Assembly (NCBI GenBank): GCA_030696775.1
Contig: JAUYRN010000012.1
Span: forward strand, 129,426-193,425
Direction: 5' to 3'
Length of the DNA stretch: 64,000 nucleotides
Source: Sulfuricurvum sp.
Lineage (GTDB): Bacteria > Campylobacterota > Campylobacteria > Campylobacterales > Sulfurimonadaceae
The notes beneath the pieces were generated by a model that saw only the letters and a program-made list of their open reading frames with translations, was not told the origin of the DNA and searched no databases. This document shows positions 51,912-60,407 of this stretch, one piece after another. The position numbers and the translations under genes are program-made. The number at the start of each line of letters is the position of its first letter. Positions within the stretch are counted from its first letter, which is position 1.

Positions 51912-53345
51912 TCAATCTTTATATTCATGTGCGACAGCTATAAAACTATCGATATTGTTCATCAGCAGATCAACCAATATTGGATCAAAATGCTTGCCAC
52001 GCTCACTTAGAATAAACTCAATTATCTTTTCTATGCTCCATGCTGGCTTATAGACCCGCTCACAGCTCAATGCATCAAAAACATCAGCAAGAGCAGTAAT
52101 ACGCCCATAAATATGAATATTTTCTCCTGCAAGAGATCGCGGATAACCAGAACCATCCCATTTTTCATGGTGTTCGTGCGCTATCACTGCTGCAGCTTGA
52201 AGCAATGGGCGTTTTGAATGTTTAAGAATCTCATAACCGACTTTAGCATGTGTTTTCATAATCGTGTACTCGTCTGCTTCTAGCTTTCCAGGTTTAAGTA
52301 AAATCCGATCAGGAATCCCGATTTTACCAATATCATGCATAGGAGAAGCACTGTAAATAAGTTTGCTTTCTTCTTCGTTAAGACCATATAATCGACCCAA
52401 TAATCGTGAGTACTTAGCAACTCTGCGTACATGGTTTCCTGTCTCTTCCGAACGTGTCTCCCCAACTTCACCTAACAAAGAGAGCATTTCATGCTGCGTT
52501 TGCCAAATTTCTTCATTGAGGTCAAACAGTTCGGTCACATCATAACTTATACTAATAAAATCGATAATCTCATTAAACTCATCCAAAATCGGTTTAATAG
52601 TCGTATCCGTAATATAATAATTACCATCTTTTTTTAGATTTTTTATCGTTCCATGCCATATTTGTTTAGAAAGAATGGTTTTCCAAAGATCTTCGTAAAA
52701 TTCAACTGTCATATCCGGATGCCGCAAAACATTATGACCTTTAGATTTTATTTCATCACAATCATAGCCGCACGTTTTACAAAATGCTTCGTTACTGTAA
52801 ATAATCTCCCCTTGTAAATTCGTTTTGGTAACGATCATCGATATATCCACGATCTCTTTATACTGTTCCAATAGCGTTGTTTGATGAATCAGTTCTTGTT
52901 TGAGATTTGCCGTAAATTCTTCCACTTTTCGGGCATTGTAAATATTCCGAATAACTTCATGAAGAATTTTGATAATTTGATCTGTTTTCATGGGCTTCAA
53001 TAAAAACTGAGCCACGCCCAAATTAATCAAATCCAATAAATAATTACTCTCTTCACAAGCGGAGGTAACAATAAAAGGCTGAGAGGGGGTCAACTCTTTT
53101 ATTTTTTGAATCATACTGACCCCATTCATTTCCGGCATCAAAATGTCAGTAATAACCAAATCAAATTCACCATTTTGGTAAAGTGCTAACCCTTGATTTC
53201 CATTAGCAGCGGTTTGAACATCAGAAAAAATTTTACTAAGAAGTAACTGGGTGTTTTCACGAATTTGGATCTCATCTTCCACATACAATACCTTCATGCC
53301 TTTAGCATAGTGTGTAAGCTGATTCAATATCTCTTTGAGGCTCAT
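51912..53345 (-). CDS. REC-PAS-HD-GYP phosphodiesterase (cassette 2)
   Basis: A 477-residue regulator: receiver D67 (VITDILMPEMNG), PAS about 165-275, and HD-GYP with HDIGK at 337-341 and GYP at 400-402, preceded by HHEKWDGS. All metal and GYP residues are present, so c-di-GMP hydrolysis is expected. It overlaps the MASE3 kinase gene by 4 bp. It is equal in length and collinear with the paralogue at 58974. Confidence 0.94.
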   Translation of the reverse strand: MSLKEILNQLTHYAKGMKVLYVEDEIQIRENTQLLLSKIFSDVQTAANGNQGLALYQNGEFDLVITDILMPEMNGVSMIQKIKELTPSQPFIVTSACEESNYLLDLINLGVAQFLLKPMKTDQIIKILHEVIRNIYNARKVEEFTANLKQELIHQTTLLEQYKEIVDISMIVTKTNLQGEIIYSNEAFCKTCGYDCDEIKSKGHNVLRHPDMTVEFYEDLWKTILSKQIWHGTIKNLKKDGNYYITDTTIKPILDEFNEIIDFISISYDVTELFDLNEEIWQTQHEMLSLLGEVGETRSEETGNHVRRVAKYSRLLGRLYGLNEEESKLIYSASPMHDIGKIGIPDRILLKPGKLEADEYTIMKTHAKVGYEILKHSKRPLLQAAAVIAHEHHEKWDGSGYPRSLAGENIHIYGRITALADVFDALSCERVYKPAWSIEKIIEFILSERGKHFDPILVDLLMNNIDSFIAVAHEYKD

Positions 53346-55927
53346 ACTAAATCCTTTTCAAATGGTAATTTAATCGTGAAAATAGATTCAGTATTTTCAC
53401 TTTCTACTTCTAAAAATCCATTACAATGGTCTTGAATAATCATCTTGCTCATATAAAGACCAAGACCTGTACCATTGTTTTTTGTCTTGGTTGTAAAATA
53501 TGGGATGAAAAGCTTATTGATCACTTCAGGAGCAATTCCGCCAGCGTTGTCACGAATTCTGAGAATACAGTAATCAGCATCACGATCGAGAATGATTAAA
53601 ATTTTTCCATTTATAATCTCATTTTCTACAAACGCATCCAACGAATTTTTTAATAATGCAATTAAAACTTGAAGAATCTCATTGCGGTACGTTAAAAGAT
53701 TCGAATCATGTCTCAATACTGTTTCAATCATAATTCCATGATTTTTTAACGTATGATCAATCAAATTCATCGCATTATGAATGAGAACAGAAATATCAAA
53801 ATACTCTTTAGGTTTATCGGGACGGAAAAAATCCCTGTAAGCAGAAATGGTTTGTGAAAGATGGGTGCTTTGCTCCTCAATCTTGATCAAATTATCACTA
53901 AAGGCGCCTTCTTCTTCTCCCAATAACATCACCTCTAATCGCATTCGCGAAATAATGGCGTTAATAATTGCCAGCGGTTGACGCCATTGATGAGCAATCA
54001 TAGAAATCATCTCTCCCATCTGCGCTTGACGCATCTGCATCCTGTATGTTCTTTCTTCTTCCACTCGTGCAGTTATATCTCGTGCAATCATCACTAATTT
54101 GTTTTTATCTTCTTCCTCAAATCCTGAAAGGGTAAATTCGACGATTTTAATCTCATCAGGTAAGTTCTTTAGATGCAATGAGCACTGAATACAGACGTAT
54201 TCACCCTGATATGCTAAATCAAGATAGTGATGAAAATTCTCTTCTTTACATTCGATCTCATACGACAAACTAAGAATATTACTACCTATCAGTTTCGCTT
54301 TGCCTATATCAAAAATGGATAGTGCCAAATCATTACAGTCCACAACAATATAATTTTCCAAAATCAAGATTGCTTCATGAACCGAGGCAAAAACGGTTCG
54401 ATAAAATTTTTCGCTCTCTTTGAGCTTCATTTGTGTTTGCCGATTATCGGTAATGTCAATATAAGCACCAACAACCCCGATAATAGACCCATTAATTTTA
54501 TCTCGAAGGGGTACTTTAGACGTGCTTAACCAATTTGCATCTTCATCACCTCTCTCCTGAGGCTCTTCATAATTAATTTTTACGATACCGTTTTGAATAA
54601 CTTGCTGATCATCCAAAATATACAATTCAGCCTGAGCTTTCCATGGCAAGTCGCTATCACGCTTTCCTACAATTTGTGATGAATCTTTCATTCCGGCGTC
54701 TTGCGCGAATAAGTTATTGCACCCCATATAAACCGAATCGTTATCTTTCCAAAATAATCGTACGGGAGCGGTATTAATAATTGTATTTATTAAAGTCCCT
54801 TTTTGAATGATTGTATGCTCAGCTTGTCGCTGTTTTGTTATATCGATACAAATTTGGAGTGTTCCCGTAATAACCCCTTGCGTTTTGATAGGACTAATTG
54901 TGTATTGTTTGTACTGACCACTAAACTCTACTTCAAAAGTACCAAAATCTCCTTTCGAGATTGCCTGACAGACAGAACATTCATCAGGAGAAATTCCTGG
55001 TGGATGCAATAATAAGTGATTATTCTGACCGATTAATTCACTGCTGTCTCGTGAAGAACATTGACTGGTTGCACGATTCGTTTGACGAATTATTCCTTCG
55101 CTATCAACAACGATAACAGGAACAGGAATCGCATCATAAGCACTAGATTCCCTTGATAATAAAGAAAAAGGCTCTTTAAACGCTGTTATCACCACTCCAC
55201 TAAAAATCATCCAATAAGAAAGAAATTTAAAAATATGACCTAAAAAATTCATAAAACCGTAAAGATCGATATAAAGTGTAAAACACACTTCTGCTGCGAT
55301 AAAAAACAATAACGATAATCGAAGCATCGAATACATAAACGGATGATATTCCCCACGATTAGAGCGGTATACGATCAGTGCTATCAATGCGATAATCATT
55401 ATGATATATTCACTGGCTATTTTTGCTGCTGTCAAGCCCTCTGTGGCTGAATACATTACAGGAAAAGCTCCCATAAATGCTCCCACGTACGCACCTAACG
55501 CTATCAGACCGACCACTACAAAACCAGTCCGAGAAGAAATTGTATTAAAATGGACAAAAGGGGCCAACAATAGTGTCCCGACCTGAAGTAAGCGTGCACA
55601 AATCCATAATGTAGTGGACGGATTTTGAGTTGCAAGATCCGTATAAATATTCATTCCATTGTAACTGAGCATATGAAATAAATCCAGTAGAGCCATCCAA
55701 AAAAAGCCGATTCCTAAAAAGAGTATAAAATCGTTACGATTAAACCTATACATAAAATAAGCAATGATCGCTATCACAATTCCAACAAGTACTGCAAACA
55801 ATTCTACTAGGACATGAAAAAATAAATATCCCTGACTTAGCCAGACCCCTATTAAAACCATCATTAAGATTATCGGAGTTATTGTTCCAAGAGGATCAAA
55901 GTAATTATTTCTTTTTAAAAACTCCAT
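53342..55927 (-). CDS. MASE3-PAS histidine kinase (cassette 2)
   Basis: An 861-residue kinase: an N-terminal MASE3 membrane domain (about seven helices, 15-255), then a PAS with a conserved C-x2-C (DECSVCQA), two more PAS domains, H-box MIAHQWRQPL (H646) and HATPase GTGLGLY near 819-825. Its last ~240 residues are nearly identical, also at DNA level, to those of the CHASE kinase at 56151. The ligand of MASE3 is unknown. Confidence 0.93.
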   Translation of the reverse strand: MEFLKRNNYFDPLGTITPIILMMVLIGVWLSQGYLFFHVLVELFAVLVGIVIAIIAYFMYRFNRNDFILFLGIGFFWMALLDLFHMLSYNGMNIYTDLATQNPSTTLWICARLLQVGTLLLAPFVHFNTISSRTGFVVVGLIALGAYVGAFMGAFPVMYSATEGLTAAKIASEYIIMIIALIALIVYRSNRGEYHPFMYSMLRLSLLFFIAAEVCFTLYIDLYGFMNFLGHIFKFLSYWMIFSGVVITAFKEPFSLLSRESSAYDAIPVPVIVVDSEGIIRQTNRATSQCSSRDSSELIGQNNHLLLHPPGISPDECSVCQAISKGDFGTFEVEFSGQYKQYTISPIKTQGVITGTLQICIDITKQRQAEHTIIQKGTLINTIINTAPVRLFWKDNDSVYMGCNNLFAQDAGMKDSSQIVGKRDSDLPWKAQAELYILDDQQVIQNGIVKINYEEPQERGDEDANWLSTSKVPLRDKINGSIIGVVGAYIDITDNRQTQMKLKESEKFYRTVFASVHEAILILENYIVVDCNDLALSIFDIGKAKLIGSNILSLSYEIECKEENFHHYLDLAYQGEYVCIQCSLHLKNLPDEIKIVEFTLSGFEEEDKNKLVMIARDITARVEEERTYRMQMRQAQMGEMISMIAHQWRQPLAIINAIISRMRLEVMLLGEEEGAFSDNLIKIEEQSTHLSQTISAYRDFFRPDKPKEYFDISVLIHNAMNLIDHTLKNHGIMIETVLRHDSNLLTYRNEILQVLIALLKNSLDAFVENEIINGKILIILDRDADYCILRIRDNAGGIAPEVINKLFIPYFTTKTKNNGTGLGLYMSKMIIQDHCNGFLEVESENTESIFTIKLPFEKDLV

Positions 55928-56020
55928 GCATTTACACTCCTATTTTCTCTATTTGAAATCGACTGATATTTTTATTTAAAATCTTATTCATAATAAGTCA
56001 CAAAAGAGTTAGAAGGGTAA

Positions 56021-56042
56021 ATCATCTGAGTATTCAGATGAT
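56021..56042. repeat. hairpin between the two signalling cassettes
   Basis: ATCATCTGA (56021-56029), loop GTAT, TCAGATGAT (56034-56042): a 9-bp perfect stem followed on the plus strand by TATTTTG. On the minus strand it could end cassette 1 transcripts, but there is no T-run on that side. Confidence 0.5.
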
Positions 56043-56060
56043 TATTTTGTATTTTGGCCC

Positions 56061-56102
56061 TCAAACAAAGGAATATCCAATCTTGGATATTCCTTTGTTT
56101 GA
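56061..56102. repeat. 20-bp perfect inverted repeat with 2-nt spacer
   Basis: Arms 56061-56080 and 56083-56102 are perfectly complementary around TC. One arm read on the minus strand encodes SKIGYSFV-stop, the same C terminus as the OmpR-type regulator ending at 58282. So this is either a strong transcription-ending hairpin or the remains of a second regulator gene. Confidence 0.75.
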
Positions 56103-56150
56103 ATCTCTTTTTTTAATTACACCTCTCTTTTAAACTCATACTGCATTCTT

Positions 56151-58280
56151 TTACAATGGTAATTTAATCGTAAAAATGGCTTCATTATTTTTACTTTCTA
56201 CTTCTAAATATCCATTACAATGGTCTTGAATAATCATCTTGCTCATATAAAGACCAAGACCTGTACCATTATTTTTTGTCTTGGTTGTAAAATAAGGGAT
56301 GAAAAGCTTATTGATCACTTCAGGAGCAATGCCGCCGGCGTTGTCACTAATCCTGATAATACAGTAATCATTATCACGATCAAGCGTGATGATGATCTCT
56401 CCATTTATAATCTCTTTATCTACAAACGCATCTAAAGCATTTTTCAATAATACAATTAAAACTTGAAGAATCTCATTGCGGTACGTTAAAAGATTTGAAT
56501 TATGTTTTAATACTGTTTCAATCATGATTCCATTGTTTTTTAACATATAATCCATCAAACTTATTGCATTATAAACGAGGATAGATATATCAAAATATTC
56601 TTTAGGCTTATCAGGACGGAAAAAATCCCTATAAGCAGAAATGGTTTGTGAAAGATGGGTGCTTTGCTCCTCAATCTTGATCAAATTATCACTAAAGGCG
56701 TCTTCTTCTCCCGATAACATCACCTCTAATCGCATTCGTGAAGTAATTGCGTTTATAATTGCCAGAGGTTGGCGCCATTGATGAGCAATCATAGAAATCA
56801 TCTCTCCCATCTGTGCTTGACGCATCTGCATCCGATATATTCTTTCTTCTTCTACTTGTGAAGTAATATCTCGGGCAACCATCACTAAATTATTTTCATC
56901 ATTTTGCATAAATCCAGATAGGGTAAATTCAACAATTTTAATCTCTTCAGGTGAGTTTTTTAGATGCAGAGAAGACTCAATAGTTATGTATTCGCCTTTA
57001 TACGCTAAATCAATAGAATCATGAAAATTCTGTTCTCTAGATTCAATCGCATACGGCAAACTAAAAATATCTTTGCCCATCAGCTCCTCTCTACTTATAT
57101 TAAATAACGATAATGCCAAATCATTACAATCCACAACTGTATGATGTTCCAAAATCAATATTGCTTCATGAACTGAAGAGAAGATCGTTCGATAAAACTT
57201 TTCGCTCTCTTTAACTTCTTCTGACTTAATTTGAAGCATTTTACGGCTACGTACTAGTTCCAAAATAATATATAAAAGGAAAAAATAAAGGATGAGACCA
57301 CTTATGGCTATCAAGAGAGGATAGTCACTACTATTTACAGCATCAAATTCTGGTGAACTGGCATAATAAATATGCCAGTTCCGCCCACCAATACTGATCG
57401 TCCGATGGCTTTCATGATTCGAAATGTAACTAGAAGGTTTAAAGGAATCGTAAAGAAGATTATTTTCTGAACGCTTTTCACCATCGTAAATTTCATAACG
57501 TAGTGAATCATCATTCGAACCGATTCTTTTCATCAAATCATTCATACGAAACGGGCTATACACAAAACCTACTAGTGATTTCCTACGTTCCTCGATAGTA
57601 TCAATTTTTTTATCCGCCTTATAATAGGGTAAATACATTAAAAATCCAGCTTGTACATCCGAATCAATCTCTTGAATCAATTTTACTTTTCCAGAAATTG
57701 TGGCTAACCCTGTATCCCTAGCTCTTTCCATCGCTTCTTTCCGTAAAGGTTCTGAAAACATATCGTATCCAATGGCACTGCGATTTCGCCTATCGAGTGG
57801 TTCCAAATAAAGAATAGCACTGTATTGTTTTCTTTCCCCTTTGGGTTTAAGAACAAAAGATTGATCCCCATTAGAATGCATTTGGTCCTCAATTTTTCCT
57901 ACTTCATCCGGAAGAAGCATCATCGAAAATCCAATTCCCTGAATTCCTGGATAGTACTTCTCCGGATCAAGAGTCTGGATAAAATGATACCATTCATCAC
58001 GGCTCACATAATCACTACCTTGTAAAAATCCAACACCGCTGCGCAATGCATTTTCATACTTTTGGATACGTAATTCGATGCTATTCAGACTTTCATTCAC
58101 ATGATTTTCAAACACTTTTTGGCTACGATCATTAAAATATGCTTTTGAGAATGCCCAAACAACAAAAACGATGATAATAGCAAAAGATATCCCAAAATAT
58201 TTAGCATATTTACATTGAAGTATACGCTCAAACGTTACAAGATACTTCTCATTTTTATGAACTTCTTTATATTTTTTCAC
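56151..58280 (-). CDS. CHASE-PAS histidine kinase (cassette 1, last gene)
   Basis: About 709 residues: TM1 about 32-52, CHASE domain (IGFSMMLLPDE; YLEPLDRRNRSAIGYDM; ARDTGLATISGKVKL), TM2 near 318-340, PAS about 360-475, H-box MIAHQWRQPL (H500), HATPase GTGLGLY. The CHASE part resembles the kinase at 48271, while the PAS/kinase part is almost the same as the MASE3 kinase at 53342, so the gene is a mosaic. GTG 58280 is the suggested start; an in-frame TTG at 58301 would overlap the regulator by 20 bp. Confidence 0.88.
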   Translation of the reverse strand: MKKYKEVHKNEKYLVTFERILQCKYAKYFGISFAIIIVFVVWAFSKAYFNDRSQKVFENHVNESLNSIELRIQKYENALRSGVGFLQGSDYVSRDEWYHFIQTLDPEKYYPGIQGIGFSMMLLPDEVGKIEDQMHSNGDQSFVLKPKGERKQYSAILYLEPLDRRNRSAIGYDMFSEPLRKEAMERARDTGLATISGKVKLIQEIDSDVQAGFLMYLPYYKADKKIDTIEERRKSLVGFVYSPFRMNDLMKRIGSNDDSLRYEIYDGEKRSENNLLYDSFKPSSYISNHESHRTISIGGRNWHIYYASSPEFDAVNSSDYPLLIAISGLILYFFLLYIILELVRSRKMLQIKSEEVKESEKFYRTIFSSVHEAILILEHHTVVDCNDLALSLFNISREELMGKDIFSLPYAIESREQNFHDSIDLAYKGEYITIESSLHLKNSPEEIKIVEFTLSGFMQNDENNLVMVARDITSQVEEERIYRMQMRQAQMGEMISMIAHQWRQPLAIINAITSRMRLEVMLSGEEDAFSDNLIKIEEQSTHLSQTISAYRDFFRPDKPKEYFDISILVYNAISLMDYMLKNNGIMIETVLKHNSNLLTYRNEILQVLIVLLKNALDAFVDKEIINGEIIITLDRDNDYCIIRISDNAGGIAPEVINKLFIPYFTTKTKNNGTGLGLYMSKMIIQDHCNGYLEVESKNNEAIFTIKLPL

Positions 58281-58281
58281 C

Positions 58282-58962
58282 TTAAACAAATGAATATCCA
58301 ATCTTGGATAAATTAATGAGATTACTGTCGTCGCCCATTTTTTTACGCAGTCTAAGAATAATATTCTTTAATGCACCGTCTGTCATTACGTCATTTAACT
58401 CTTCCGAAAATGTTTCATAGGGGATAATTTGTCCGCGATTAGAAAGAAGCAATTCCATTGTATGAATCTCTTTTTTTGTTAAAGTAATTTTTTCACCTTT
58501 TGAATTGATAAAGGCTTTTGCAAAATAATCATACGATAGGCTATCGTTGATTTTTGCGAGAAGAAGTCCGTGAGATTGAAGACGATCTACGGCTGAATAC
58601 AGTACTTTTACCAAGGCATTGAACTCGATGGGCTTATGAATGTAGTCAACCAAATTAAGTTTGCACGCGGCCAGTAAATCTTCGGTTGCGATGGATCCTG
58701 ATACGATAACGATGGGAACTTTATCGTTTTCTTCACGGATTTTTTTTGCAACCTCAATACCACTGAAACTGCCCATATGTATGTCGAGAATGACAATATC
58801 AATGGGGTTATTTTTATAGATATTTAACGCTTGCACCCCATCAGCTACGGAATAAACTTTCCCAACCACCAACTGTAGTGTTTTTTCCGTTATCTCTCGT
58901 AGAGCGGTGTTGTCTTCAGCATACAATACGGATAAATTTTTAAATTCGTTAAATTTTGCCAC
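58282..58962 (-). CDS. OmpR-like response regulator
   Basis: A 226-residue protein: receiver domain with the phospho-acceptor in VILDIHMGSFSG (about D56) and a K in the IHKPIEF motif, then a winged-helix output (LTKKEIHTMELLLSNRGQIIPYETF; LKNIILRLRKKMG). Likely the DNA-binding output of cassette 1. It lies 11 bp after the HD-GYP stop and directly before the CHASE kinase. Confidence 0.9.
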   Translation of the reverse strand: MAKFNEFKNLSVLYAEDNTALREITEKTLQLVVGKVYSVADGVQALNIYKNNPIDIVILDIHMGSFSGIEVAKKIREENDKVPIVIVSGSIATEDLLAACKLNLVDYIHKPIEFNALVKVLYSAVDRLQSHGLLLAKINDSLSYDYFAKAFINSKGEKITLTKKEIHTMELLLSNRGQIIPYETFSEELNDVMTDGALKNIILRLRKKMGDDSNLINLSKIGYSFV

Positions 58963-58973
58963 TCTCGCCCTTT

Positions 58974-60407
58974 CTAATCTTTGTATTTAAATGCTATTTC
59001 CGTAAATTTTTCTATATTATCCATGAACAGATCCACCAGTGTCGGGTCAAAATGATATCCTCGCTCAGAGACGATCAATTCGATAATCTTTTCAATTGGC
59101 CATGCTTTTTTATAAACACGTTCACAGCTTAGAGCATCAAATACATCAGCCAGCGCAATGATACGTCCATAAATATGTATTTTGTCGCCACTCACCGCAT
59201 TTGGGTATCCGGAGCCATCCCATTTTTCATGGTGTTCGAGGGCGATAATCGCCGCAGCTTGAAGCAAAGGACGGGTTGAGTGTTTTAAAATATCATACCC
59301 GATACTGCTGTGCGTTTTCATCACTTCGTATTCATCAAAATCCAATTTCCCTGGTTTTAACAAAATAGCATCCGCAATTCCGATTTTGCCAATATCGTGC
59401 ATAGGCGCAGCGCTATAAACTAACCGTATCTGTTCCTCATCAAGCCCGTATAGTTCACCAAAAAGCTTGGCATATCTTGCCACGCGACGTACATGATTGC
59501 CTGTTTCCTGCGACCGTGTCTCCCCTACTTCACCCAACAACGAGAGCATCTCATGCTGTGTCTGCCATATCTCATCGTTAATCTCATACAATTCTGTAAC
59601 ATCATGGCTGATACTGATAAATTCGAGAATAGCTCCAAACTCATCCAAGATGGGTTTGATTGTAGTTTCGGTAGTGTAATTCTCACCATTTTTTTTGATA
59701 TTTTTAATAGTACCGTTCCATATTTTTTTGTCTAAAATCGTTGTCCAAAGATGTTCATAAAATTCACTGTTCATGTCGGGATTACGAATAACCCTGTGAC
59801 TTTTAGAAAGAATCTCATCCGACCTGTAACCCGTTTTCTGACAAAATAAATCATTCGCATAAATTATTTTTCCATAAACGTTGGTTTTTGTCACGATACT
59901 GGATGCGTCTACAACTTCTTTATATTGTTCCAAGAGGGTGGTTTGATGGAGAAGTTCTTGCTTGAGATGGATAGTTAGCTCATCCACTTTGCGCTGATTG
60001 TAGATATTGGTCACCACTTCATTTAGAATCAAAATGATTTGTTCGGTCTTGATCGGTTTGAGCAGGAACTGGGCTACTCCGAGATTAATGAGTTCTAATA
60101 AATGGGCACTCTCTTCAGATGCAGAGGTAATAATAATAGGCTGTTTTGGATTTAACTCTTTTATTTTTCGAACCATATTCACACCGTTCATCTCAGGCAT
60201 GATAATATCAGTTATAACGAGATCAAAGACCTTTTTTTCATAAAGATCAAGACCTTCGACTCCATTTGAAGCAGTTTGAACATCTGAAAAAATAGTATCA
60301 AAGAACAATTTATTGTTGTCTCGTATCAATGCTTCATCTTCAACGTACAAAACAGACATCCCTTTCGCATATTCTACAATTTGATCTAACTTGTTTTTAA
60401 ACATCAT
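58974..60407 (-). CDS. REC-PAS-HD-GYP phosphodiesterase (cassette 1)
   Basis: A 477-residue paralogue of the protein at 51912, collinear without gaps: D67 in the receiver, PAS about 165-275, HDIGK at 337-341 and GYP at 400-402. Active c-di-GMP hydrolysis is expected. It overlaps the MASE3 kinase gene by 11 bp. Confidence 0.94.
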   Translation of the reverse strand: MMFKNKLDQIVEYAKGMSVLYVEDEALIRDNNKLFFDTIFSDVQTASNGVEGLDLYEKKVFDLVITDIIMPEMNGVNMVRKIKELNPKQPIIITSASEESAHLLELINLGVAQFLLKPIKTEQIILILNEVVTNIYNQRKVDELTIHLKQELLHQTTLLEQYKEVVDASSIVTKTNVYGKIIYANDLFCQKTGYRSDEILSKSHRVIRNPDMNSEFYEHLWTTILDKKIWNGTIKNIKKNGENYTTETTIKPILDEFGAILEFISISHDVTELYEINDEIWQTQHEMLSLLGEVGETRSQETGNHVRRVARYAKLFGELYGLDEEQIRLVYSAAPMHDIGKIGIADAILLKPGKLDFDEYEVMKTHSSIGYDILKHSTRPLLQAAAIIALEHHEKWDGSGYPNAVSGDKIHIYGRIIALADVFDALSCERVYKKAWPIEKIIELIVSERGYHFDPTLVDLFMDNIEKFTEIAFKYKD

